Source: Chitinophagaceae bacterium (GTDB lineage Bacteria; Bacteroidota; Bacteroidia; Chitinophagales; Chitinophagaceae). Taken from it: a stretch of DNA of 9,540 nt. The position numbers were made by a program, and so were the translations under genes. Shown piece by piece: positions 1 to 5,902 of the stretch; the stretch's first letter is position 1, and every line of letters begins with the position of its first letter. The notes below the pieces were generated by a model that had not been told where the DNA came from, made no database searches, and saw only the letters and a program-made list of their open reading frames with translations. The DNA lies in assembly GCA_003136915.1 (NCBI GenBank), contig PLEB01000227.1:2195-11734 (forward strand). Reading direction: 5' to 3'.

Positions 1-728
1 GCTTTGTGAAGTGTATCCGCTTTGAAATCATAAGGCTTAACATAAGCCTGTTCCTCCACGTTCCGGTCATCCAGGTAGTGAATATCAAAACTATCCGTCA
101 GTCCGATTACATGCTTAAACAAATTCGCAAAAGTAAATCCCGAGCTTAAGGTTTGATATTTACCGGAAAGGCTGTAGCCGTCTGTTGTAATATAATTAAA
201 TAATGTATCTGTCAATTGCTTTGTGTCATATCCATTGATGCTTTTCAAAACCGTTCCTCTCCGGAAAATAGAATCTTGTCTCCGGAGGTTTGCGGTGATC
301 ACCATGGAATCGGACCAGAATTTAATAGCAAATGGAAATGTTTTTTCTTCAGTCGTATCCATGTACCTGATATATGCGTTGGACGGCCTTATGCTGGTAT
401 GACCACAATTCAACTTCGAGATCACGTAACTCAGCCAGGTCCTGAATCCGTTCTCGGTCATGGAATCGTGCAAAGCCGCATAGCCTTCATTAAAATAATA
501 ATTCATACTATCCCTGGTCGTGTACCAATAAAGACTGGGATGAGCAGATTCCAATATTCCGCGGAATATCCGGTAGTCAGCCTTCAGGGTTTCAGGAGAA
601 TATTTCCTTCCCGGATCATATTCCTTCCGGGAAGCGGTGCACGAAACAAACGCCCAGGCTGCAATAAGGGGGATCCGGGTATTCTTCAGGACCAGGTTTG
701 TTTTCATAAGAGAACGGAAAATATTCAT
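1..728 (-). CDS. S41-family peptidase, probable lipoprotein (partial, 3' end outside window)
   Basis: Only the N-terminal 242 codons are present; the catalytic Ser/Lys region would lie beyond the left edge. Reading from the ATG at 728, a basic N-terminus is followed by a hydrophobic stretch (about residues 19-29) ending in FVSC at Cys30, a plausible lipobox. The mature part has HPSLY at 63-67 and a GHT motif at 109-111, both typical of the N-terminal helical region of Bacteroidota S41 (C-terminal-processing-like) peptidases. A PDZ-like segment, GTVLKSINGYD, begins near 158. These proteins usually act at the cell envelope on unfolded or short peptide substrates; the substrate here cannot be inferred. 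The start at 728 is preferred because its ATG overlaps the thiL stop as ATGA, which suggests translational coupling. An in-frame ATG at 707 is the alternative and would remove seven residues before the signal peptide. Family assignment is fairly sure, activity unproven. Confidence 0.72.
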   Translation of the reverse strand, partial: MNIFRSLMKTNLVLKNTRIPLIAAWAFVSCTASRKEYDPGRKYSPETLKADYRIFRGILESAHPSLYWYTTRDSMNYYFNEGYAALHDSMTENGFRTWLSYVISKLNCGHTSIRPSNAYIRYMDTTEEKTFPFAIKFWSDSMVITANLRRQDSIFRRGTVLKSINGYDTKQLTDTLFNYITTDGYSLSGKYQTLSSGFTFANLFKHVIGLTDSFDIHYLDDRNVEEQAYVKPYDFKADTLHK

Positions 729-1756
729 ATTGTAAATGCATTCCAGCCCTGCGCTGTAATATCAAAAGTGTTGCCGCCCTTTGTGATGATCTTTTTGCCA
801 TCTTCCGGAGCTGTCATAAAACCGATCACGCTAATCTTTTCATTTAAAACCAATTTGTCGTAATCGGCCTGCTTAACCGTAAACAACAATTCATAATCTT
901 CTCCGCCACTCAAAGCGCAGGCGGTGGGATCAAGTTCAAATTTATAAGCAGCCTTCCGGGTCTCTTCTGCTATCGGGATTTTCTCTTCGTATATAACGCA
1001 GCCGAGTTCGCTTTCCTTGCATATATGCAGGATTTCAGAGCTAAGCCCATCGCTGATGTCCATCATGGAGCTGGGAACGATACCTTCCTGCTCAAAAAAA
1101 TCAATGATCTCTTTTGCAGCTTCTGGTCTCAGCATCCGGCCGATTACATATTTCTCATCCTCGAGATCGGGTTTTATTTCCGGATTTTCCAGGAAGATCT
1201 TTTTTTCTCTTTCGAGAAATACGAGTCCCAGGTAAGCCCCACCAAGGTCCCCGCTGCAGCAGAGCAGATCGCCCTTCCCGGCGGTGCTTCTTTGAACAAA
1301 TTTATCCGGGCGCACTTCTCCTATGGCAGTGATGGAAATAATAAAACCTTTTCCAGATGAAGAAGTATCACCGCCCACAAGGTCAACTCCATATTTATCG
1401 CAGGCCGCATAGATCCCTTCATAAAACTCATCGATGGCCTCCACGCTAAACCGGTTGCTGAACCCGAGGGATACCAGGATCTGTGTTGGGTTCGCATTCA
1501 TTGCATAAATATCACTCAGGTTGACCACCACGGATTTATACCCAAGGTGCCTTAGCGGCGTATACATGAGATCGAAATGAATATTTTCGATAAGCAGGTC
1601 GGTGCTCAGCACTGTTTGTTTGCCAAAATGATCTATTACAGCAGCATCATCTCCAACGCCAAGGATGGTGGAGGCATTCCTCAGTTCAATATTGCGTGTG
1701 AGGTGGTCTATTAAGCCAAATTCTCCCAGTGAGGAGATTTCCGTTCGTGCATCCAT
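725..1756 (-). CDS. thiL: Thiamine-monophosphate kinase ThiL
   Basis: ThiL phosphorylates thiamine monophosphate with ATP to thiamine diphosphate, the last step of thiamine cofactor synthesis in the cytosol. The 343-residue length is normal for the family. Family motifs appear in the expected order: GVGDDAAV at 33-40, STDLLIENIHFD at 51-62 (Mg2+/ATP-binding acidic residues), NLSDIYAMNANP at 79-90, VGGDTSSS at 127-134, CSGDLGGAYLG at 167-177, MMDISDGLSSE at 231-241 and SGGEDYELLFTV at 283-294. These belong to the AIR-synthase/PurM-like N- and C-terminal halves. The ATG at 1756 gives the canonical N-terminus; no strong Shine-Dalgarno is visible. It lies 53 bp downstream of the suhB-like stop with no promoter-like sequence in the gap, so cotranscription from suhB is likely. 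Its TGA overlaps the ATG of the next gene. No other thi gene is in the window. Confidence 0.96.
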   Translation of the reverse strand: MDARTEISSLGEFGLIDHLTRNIELRNASTILGVGDDAAVIDHFGKQTVLSTDLLIENIHFDLMYTPLRHLGYKSVVVNLSDIYAMNANPTQILVSLGFSNRFSVEAIDEFYEGIYAACDKYGVDLVGGDTSSSGKGFIISITAIGEVRPDKFVQRSTAGKGDLLCCSGDLGGAYLGLVFLEREKKIFLENPEIKPDLEDEKYVIGRMLRPEAAKEIIDFFEQEGIVPSSMMDISDGLSSEILHICKESELGCVIYEEKIPIAEETRKAAYKFELDPTACALSGGEDYELLFTVKQADYDKLVLNEKISVIGFMTAPEDGKKIITKGGNTFDITAQGWNAFTI

Positions 1757-1800
1757 AGTGGTAATTTTCCGCTGAAGTCTGACCGTTGCGCGCGGCTTGC

Positions 1801-1828
1801 GTTAAGCGTTTAGCATTCAGCGTTAAGC
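1801..1828 (-). repeat. Four tandem degenerate heptamers (GCTNAAY)
   Basis: Read on the minus strand, this stretch is four consecutive 7-bp units: GCTTAAC, GCTGAAT, GCTAAAC and GCTTAAC, all fitting GCTNAAY. A fifth, poorer unit, GCAAGCC, follows at 1800-1794. The array covers the last codons and the stop of the suhB-like gene and extends into the 53-bp gap before thiL. A 7-bp period shifts reading frame at each unit, so repeat number could change the protein's C-terminus. No dyad symmetry strong enough for a terminator is seen. Confidence 0.75.
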
Positions 1829-2601
1829 ATAAAACTTCCATCGATCCATTTCAACAACTCATCATGGATCTTTCCATTCGTTGCAACAATAGATGGTTTG
1901 TACGGCGAATAAGCTGTTCCGGAAAAATCAGAAACCCTTCCGCCAGCTTCCTCCACGATTAAAAATCCTGCAGCACTATCCCAGGCATACAGTTTGTGTT
2001 CATAGAAGCCGTCAAACCGTCCGGCAGCCACCCAACAAAGATCCATGGCGGCGGAACCCAGGCGGCGAACAGGAACTCCTTTTTTGACCAGGCGTCCAAA
2101 TACCTCGAGCGGTCCGTTCGGCTGATCCAGGTAAGTATACGGAAAACCGGTAACCAGGCAGGCTTTCAATACCTCTGTTTCTTCAGACACGTGGATTAGC
2201 TGGTCATTCAGCGTTGCTCCATAACCTCTTTGGGCAAAATAAAATTCATTGAAAAAGGGATTATACACGGCGCCCATCAACATTTTGCCATCCTCCTCAA
2301 TGCCGATGGAAACGCAGCATAGCGGTAGCTTATGTGCAAAATTAACCGTTCCGTCAAGCGGATCAATGATCCACTTGTACCTCGAACCGGAGGGCATGCT
2401 TCCTGACTCTTCACTCAGGATATAATGATCCGGAAATTCCGCCCGGATGATTCCCATTATTTCTTTTTCAGCGGCATGATCTGCTTCTGTAACCAGGTTA
2501 TTTACGCCTTCTTTATTTGAAATCTTGAAATGGGTACCATAGTAGTGCTGAATTATTTTTCCCGCTGCTTCTGCGGCTTTGATCAGGGTCTGTTTTAGCA
2601 T
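1810..2601 (-). CDS. suhB: Inositol monophosphatase family protein (SuhB-like)
   Basis: This is a cytosolic Mg2+-dependent phosphatase of the IMPase/FIG superfamily. It most likely hydrolyses inositol-1-phosphate or related sugar and nucleotide phosphates; the exact substrate cannot be read from sequence. The 263 residues contain the complete signature: VTEADHAAE at 37-45, ILSEESG at 61-67 (metal-binding acid), the IDPLDGTVNFAH box at 79-90 with Asp80 and Asp83, and YAWDSAAGFLIVEEAGG at 205-221 with the C-terminal metal ligand Asp208. The ATG at 2601 fits the usual family N-terminus. The last six residues (MLNAEC) are encoded by a tandem heptamer repeat and lie beyond the conserved fold, so they are probably dispensable. 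It is the first gene of a leftward set with thiL and a peptidase, divergent from the GT2 gene. A Bacteroidota -7 box ends only 4 nt before the ATG. CysQ-like 3'-nucleotidase activity is a less likely alternative. Confidence 0.9.
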   Translation of the reverse strand: MLKQTLIKAAEAAGKIIQHYYGTHFKISNKEGVNNLVTEADHAAEKEIMGIIRAEFPDHYILSEESGSMPSGSRYKWIIDPLDGTVNFAHKLPLCCVSIGIEEDGKMLMGAVYNPFFNEFYFAQRGYGATLNDQLIHVSEETEVLKACLVTGFPYTYLDQPNGPLEVFGRLVKKGVPVRRLGSAAMDLCWVAAGRFDGFYEHKLYAWDSAAGFLIVEEAGGRVSDFSGTAYSPYKPSIVATNGKIHDELLKWIDGSFMLNAEC

Positions 2602-2605
2602 GCCG

Positions 2606-2637
2606 CAAAGATAATAAAGGGATGGGAGCCCTGGAAA
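2606..2637 (-). promoter_or_regulatory. Bacteroidota-type promoter of suhB, possibly leaderless
   Basis: On the minus strand TATCTTTG (2613-2606) matches the -7 consensus TAnnTTTG exactly. TTTC at 2637-2634, one mismatch from the -33 TTTG, sits 20 bp upstream. Only four bases separate the -7 box from the ATG at 2601. Transcription would therefore start at or within a few bases of the start codon. Confidence 0.55.
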
Positions 2638-2643
2638 GGGATG
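2616..2643. repeat. 9-bp direct repeat in the suhB promoter
   Basis: AAAGGGATG occurs at 2616-2624 and again at 2635-2643, 19 bp apart start to start, close to two helical turns. One copy overlaps the candidate -33 element of suhB and the other lies just upstream of its -7 box. This spacing is compatible with a repressor or activator site; the function is inferred only from position. Confidence 0.4.
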
Positions 2644-2646
2644 TAT

Positions 2647-2678
2647 TTTGCCGGGTACCCGAAAAAATCGTACTTCGC
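2647..2678 (+). promoter_or_regulatory. Weak candidate promoter of the GT2 gene with central palindrome
   Basis: TTTG at 2647-2650 matches the -33 element. After 20 bp comes TACTTCGC at 2671-2678, a poor match to TAnnTTTG. Between the two lies the perfect 10-bp palindrome CGGGTACCCG (2652-2661), flanked by a T run on the left and an A run on the right. The palindrome could be an operator serving this divergent region. The -7 match is weak, so the promoter call is tentative; the palindrome itself is certain. Confidence 0.3.
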
Positions 2679-2695
2679 GCTAATGTTTATTTCTG

Positions 2696-3853
2696 ATGAT
2701 CCTCTCTGTTGTCATCGTCAATTACAATGTTAAATATTTTCTGGAGCAGTGTCTTTCCTCGGTAAAAAAGGCCATTGATCAGAGCGAATTTCTCAGGGGA
2801 AAGACGGAGGTATTTGTTGTGGACAACGCCTCAACGGATGGAAGCCTGGATTTTCTGAAGCCCTTATTCCCCGGAGTTCAATTTATTTTAAATCCTGTAA
2901 ACGCAGGATTCTCAAAAGCGAATAACCTGGGGCTATCCAGGAGTTCCGGAGAGTTTATTTTATTCCTAAACCCCGACACGATCGTAGCAGAGGACAGCCT
3001 GGCTCAATGCCTTTCCTTTTTCCAGAATCATGAAAATGCGGGGGCCGTCGGCGTAAGAATGATCGATGGCCGTGGCAATTTCTTAAAAGAATCCAAGCGC
3101 GGATTTCCTTCTCCAGGCGTTGCTTTTTTTAAAATGACCGGGCTGGCGGCCTGCTTTCCATCCTCACGGTTTTTTGCCGCCTACTATGAAGGCCAGCTGG
3201 ATCAGCACGCAAATGGCCCGGTCGGGATCTTATCAGGCGCCTTTATGATGGTGCGCAAAGAGGCAATTGAAAAAGCGGGCGGATTCGACGAACAATTTTT
3301 CATGTACGCAGAAGATATTGATCTCAGTTACCGGATCGCGAAAGCTGGTTTTCAAAACTTCTACCTGGCCTCTACCACCATCATTCATTTTAAAGGAGAA
3401 AGTACACGGAAGGATTTGAGATATATACATCAGTTTTACCTGGCCATGAATCAATTTATGAAAAAACATATCCAGGGTCCCGGCAGCGCAATAAAGCTTT
3501 TTTTTCTGGGACTGGCTGTTGCAATCCGGAAGCAGTTTGCTGCGGCCGCTGTTGCCTTTCAAAAAAAACCTGCAACGCCAAAAGAAAGGGTTCCGTTATT
3601 TATAACCGGCGATCCGGACGGGATCCCGGCTGTCAGGAACGCTTTGCAGCGATCGGGGATCCCCATCACGGAAACTGAGGCCGGTGCGGGGGGAAAGGCA
3701 TTTTGCGAAGGAAAGCATGAGCCCTGGAAATCCATCATTGAAAAAATGGATCATGCGGAGAGGAAACTTTGCTGGTTTGTACACGGATCCGGAACGCATG
3801 CTATCGTCGGAAGCAATTCCGGGAATGAGCAGGGAGAAATTATTATCTGCTAA
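2696..3853 (+). CDS. GT2 family glycosyltransferase with compact C-terminal tail domain
   Basis: This is probably an inner-face glycosyltransferase, using a nucleotide sugar to extend an envelope polysaccharide; donor and acceptor are unknown. Residues 1-240 are a rhamnosyltransferase-like GT-A domain: SVVIVNYN at 4-11, VVDNASTDGS at 41-50, NAGFSKANN at 69-77, the DXD-equivalent LNPDT at 91-95, SGAFMMVRKEA at 180-190, FMYAEDIDLSYR at 202-213 and HFKGEST at 231-237. A moderately hydrophobic segment at 265-288 is followed by an alpha/beta-looking tail (299-385) with FITGD (302-306), FCEG (336-339) and IVGSNSGNEQGE (370-381). From memory, longer Bacteroidota GT2 proteins put a membrane block before such a Rossmann-like domain and continue past the GSNS..GE motif into an Arg/Lys-rich segment and further membrane helices. 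Here the block is absent and the protein stops four residues after GE. The start codon gives the standard GT2 N-terminus. The gene is divergent from suhB and 73 bp upstream of mgtE. Confidence 0.88.
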   Translation: MILSVVIVNYNVKYFLEQCLSSVKKAIDQSEFLRGKTEVFVVDNASTDGSLDFLKPLFPGVQFILNPVNAGFSKANNLGLSRSSGEFILFLNPDTIVAEDSLAQCLSFFQNHENAGAVGVRMIDGRGNFLKESKRGFPSPGVAFFKMTGLAACFPSSRFFAAYYEGQLDQHANGPVGILSGAFMMVRKEAIEKAGGFDEQFFMYAEDIDLSYRIAKAGFQNFYLASTTIIHFKGESTRKDLRYIHQFYLAMNQFMKKHIQGPGSAIKLFFLGLAVAIRKQFAAAAVAFQKKPATPKERVPLFITGDPDGIPAVRNALQRSGIPITETEAGAGGKAFCEGKHEPWKSIIEKMDHAERKLCWFVHGSGTHAIVGSNSGNEQGEIIIC

Positions 3854-3917
3854 TATTTTTGAAATAAAAAACATTCTTTTCCCACCTACGTTAAAAGAGA
3901 AATTTGTAAATCATTAA
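3839..3917 (+). other. Possible out-of-frame remnant of a longer GT2 C-terminus
   Basis: Skipping the single A at 3839, right after the GE codons of the GT2 gene, opens a frame that continues as GELLSANIFEIKN and then PTLKEKF, ending with TAA at 3915-3917, 9 bp before the mgtE start. In longer relatives, as I recall them, the GSNS..GE motif is followed by a short polar/hydrophobic stretch and an Arg/Lys-rich segment, which this loosely resembles. It may therefore be a decayed continuation after a one-base frameshift. The stretch is short and AT-rich, so chance is a serious alternative. Confidence 0.25.
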
Positions 3918-3926
3918 ACCCGGGAT

Positions 3927-5294
3927 ATGCCGAATCTGAAGGATATAAAAAACCTGCTGCAGAATAATCGCCTTACTGAATTTGTAAAACTCAACAAACT
4001 TTCTTCGAGAGATATTATAGATTTTACCAACCGGTATACTAATTGGGCGGGAAAATTATTTCAGCACCTGGATGTTAAGCATGCGGCACGTGTTTTCAAA
4101 TTCATCCGCCGCAAAAAGCAGGAAATCATTATAAATTCCCTGCCCGATGAAAAAGCAGCCGAATTACTAAATGCATTGCAGCCCGACGACCGTACAGCCT
4201 TCCTGGGCATGCTTCCCGGCGGCGCCGTCAAGGAATTATTAAAAGTGCTTGCCCCCGAAACCAGGGCGGAAACACTTAAACTGCTGGGCTACCCGGAAGG
4301 ATCCGTAGGCCGGCTGATGACGCCTGATTACATCGCCATCCATGCCAACAATACGGTGAGCGAAGTGCTGGATATGATCCGGCAACTGGGACAGGCAACC
4401 GATGTCTTGAACTTCCTGTTTGTGATTGATGACAATGGCATATTGATTGATGATATCAATCTGAAAGAATTTTTAATTGTAGATCCGACCATGTCCGTGG
4501 AAAAACTGATGGACCATCAATTCCTTGCACTATCAGTAAACGATGAACAGAACGAAACCATTTCGATATTTAAGAATAACAGCCGTTTTGCATTGCCCGT
4601 TGTAAATGAAACCGGTGTACTGCTCGGCGTAGTTACCGCGGATGATGTTTTGCGACTGGCGGAAAAGGAAAATACCCGCGAGATCCAGCGGATCGGGGGT
4701 TCCGAAGCATTGGACGAAGCCTATACTTCTATTTCCTTTCGCAACCTGGTAAAGAAGCGCGCAGGATGGCTCGTAATTCTTTTCTTAGGGGAAATGCTCA
4801 CGGCTACGGCCATGGGATTCTTTGAAGGAGAAATCAGCAAAGCTGTGGTGCTGGCCCTATTCATTCCACTTATTATTTCCAGCGGCGGAAACTCCGGATC
4901 CCAGGCTTCTTCTATTATCATCCGGTCCATGGCCCTTGGGGAAATTAAATTCCGGGACTGGTTCTATGTCATGCGAAAAGAACTGATGTCGGGTTTTGTG
5001 CTTGGCTCCATTCTGGGCAGTGTTGGTTTTTTACGTATCGCCTTATGGCAAAAATTTCACTTTTATAATTACGGCGAGCATTGGCTCAAAGTAGCTTTAA
5101 CTGTTTCATTTTCCCTGCTGGGTGTGGTAATGTGGGGAACGATATCGGGTTCGATGTTGCCTATTATTTTGAAAAAGCTGGGTGCAGATCCGGCCGCATC
5201 ATCTGCACCTTTTGTGGCAACCCTGGTTGACGTGACCGGTCTGATCATTTATTTTTCCGTAGCCGTAATTATTTTGAGAGGAAGCCTCTTGTAG
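3927..5294 (+). CDS. mgtE: Magnesium transporter MgtE
   Basis: MgtE is a homodimeric Mg2+ channel of the inner membrane, gated by cytosolic Mg2+. All expected parts are present in 455 residues. The N domain of helical repeats covers about 10-125. A CBS pair covers about 128-247 (RLMTPD at 129-134; LPVVNETGVLLGVVTADDVLRL at 223-244) and is followed by a plug-helix region. Five membrane segments lie near 281-299, 304-320, 353-374, 388-410 and 427-450. The family signature PLIISSGGNSGSQASS is at 314-329. The pore-lining region GADPAASSAPFVATLVDVTG (419-438) includes Asp435, equivalent to the ion-selecting Asp of characterised MgtE. The ATG at 3927 gives a normal N-terminus. It lies downstream of the GT2 gene on the same strand and could be cotranscribed with it. 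The stop is only 6 bp from the end of the convergent DUF2480 gene. Mg2+ control is expected at the protein level; no leader riboswitch fits in the 73-bp gap. Confidence 0.96.
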   Translation: MPNLKDIKNLLQNNRLTEFVKLNKLSSRDIIDFTNRYTNWAGKLFQHLDVKHAARVFKFIRRKKQEIIINSLPDEKAAELLNALQPDDRTAFLGMLPGGAVKELLKVLAPETRAETLKLLGYPEGSVGRLMTPDYIAIHANNTVSEVLDMIRQLGQATDVLNFLFVIDDNGILIDDINLKEFLIVDPTMSVEKLMDHQFLALSVNDEQNETISIFKNNSRFALPVVNETGVLLGVVTADDVLRLAEKENTREIQRIGGSEALDEAYTSISFRNLVKKRAGWLVILFLGEMLTATAMGFFEGEISKAVVLALFIPLIISSGGNSGSQASSIIIRSMALGEIKFRDWFYVMRKELMSGFVLGSILGSVGFLRIALWQKFHFYNYGEHWLKVALTVSFSLLGVVMWGTISGSMLPIILKKLGADPAASSAPFVATLVDVTGLIIYFSVAVIILRGSLL

Positions 5295-5312
5295 CAAGAC
5301 TTATTTGCTTTT
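5293..5312 (+). terminator. Weak candidate terminator after mgtE
   Basis: AGCAA (5293-5297) can pair with TTGCT (5305-5309) around a 7-base loop, and four T residues follow at 5309-5312. It overlaps the mgtE stop codon and the end of the convergent gene. The five-pair stem is weak, so efficient termination is doubtful. Confidence 0.22.
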
Positions 5313-5807
5313 GTAGATGGGGACCGTACTGCAGGGTTCTCCATACATAATACTTTTTACCACCGGCCGGAGCAACTTCGTAATTTCAAGATAGGCAAAT
5401 TCTCCGATTGGCTTTTCCCCGCATCCTTTAACCACCACCCTTTTATCTTTATATTCCTGCGGATCTATAGAATTAATCCTTTTTAATAATAACTGCCGGA
5501 TAACCTGCTCCTCGTTTCCCTGGAATACTTCTTTGGCAAGGGGTTCAAGATAGCTTGCAACCAGCATATAGGCCCAGACGGGGATAACCGCATCGGCAGA
5601 ACAATACACGCCCACGAGCTGGTCCTTATATTGGTTCCAGTCCATATTTTGAAGTGCCGTCCGGAAATCTTTTTCTTTCAATATCAGTTCCATAAAAAGA
5701 AAAGGCTTGAGATCGAACATGGTAATCCCTTCCTCAGGAAAATATTTTTCCAGATCAATCGTCAGCAGGGCGCTTTGACTTACTTTATTTACAATTTCTT
5801 CTTGCAT
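5301..5807 (-). CDS. DUF2480 family protein
   Basis: This is a conserved Bacteroidota protein of unknown function, recognised as DUF2480. The 168 residues, read from the ATG at 5807, carry the family's hallmarks: an N-terminal EEIVNKVSQSALLTIDLE at 3-20, LKEKDFR at 43-49, the central CSADAVIPVWAYML at 69-82, VVVKGCGEKPI around 125-134, and the C-terminal motif SIMYGEPCSTVPIYK at 152-166. Three cysteines in conserved-looking contexts (69, 129, 159) could bind metal or be redox-active, but this is inference. No signal peptide or membrane segment is visible, so it is probably cytosolic. A TTG at 5813 could extend it by two residues, but AAGGA at 5818-5814 lies 6 nt before the ATG and supports 5807. 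It converges on mgtE with a 6-bp gap and has its own promoter downstream of ppiD. No substrate or partner can be proposed from the context. Confidence 0.9.
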   Translation of the reverse strand: MQEEIVNKVSQSALLTIDLEKYFPEEGITMFDLKPFLFMELILKEKDFRTALQNMDWNQYKDQLVGVYCSADAVIPVWAYMLVASYLEPLAKEVFQGNEEQVIRQLLLKRINSIDPQEYKDKRVVVKGCGEKPIGEFAYLEITKLLRPVVKSIMYGEPCSTVPIYKSK

Positions 5808-5813
5808 GATCAA

Positions 5814-5818
5814 TCCTT
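5814..5818 (-). promoter_or_regulatory. Ribosome binding site deciding the DUF2480 start
   Basis: On the minus strand AAGGA lies 6 nt before the ATG at 5807. It directly abuts the alternative TTG at 5813, which rules out that start on spacing. It is the only clear Shine-Dalgarno I found ahead of a gene in this window. Confidence 0.55.
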
Positions 5819-5826
5819 ATCATTTA

Positions 5827-5859
5827 CAAAGGTAAGCAGGAAAATCGCGGATCAGGAAA
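5827..5859 (-). promoter_or_regulatory. Bacteroidota-type promoter of the DUF2480 gene
   Basis: On the minus strand TACCTTTG (5834-5827) is an exact TAnnTTTG -7 box. TTTC at 5859-5856 is one base off the -33 TTTG, with a 21-bp spacer. Transcription would start near 5820, leaving a leader of about 13 nt that just includes the AAGGA ribosome binding site. Confidence 0.55.
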
Positions 5860-5902
5860 GCCGTGGAAGAGCGTTTTGCCTTGGGCGCTGCCCGTCAGGA
5901 AA

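Noticed and set aside
216..863. 215-codon open frame on the plus strand
   Set aside because: It lies antisense to the S41 peptidase and thiL coding sequences, which have clear motifs, and its own translation shows no family features.
1025..1360. Plus-strand open frame inside thiL
   Set aside because: It is antisense to well-conserved ThiL motifs and its translation resembles no known protein.
3899..3906. GAAATTTG resembling a -7 box before mgtE
   Set aside because: The first base is wrong and no TTTG lies 19-21 bp upstream. Readthrough from the GT2 gene is equally likely.
3854..3926. Possible Mg2+ riboswitch leader for mgtE
   Set aside because: The gap is only 73 bp, AT-rich and without stable paired elements; known Mg2+ riboswitches need more sequence.
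5883..5893. GGGC-GCT-GCCC hairpin downstream of ppiD
   Set aside because: The stem is only four pairs and no T run follows on the minus strand, so it does not qualify as an intrinsic terminator.
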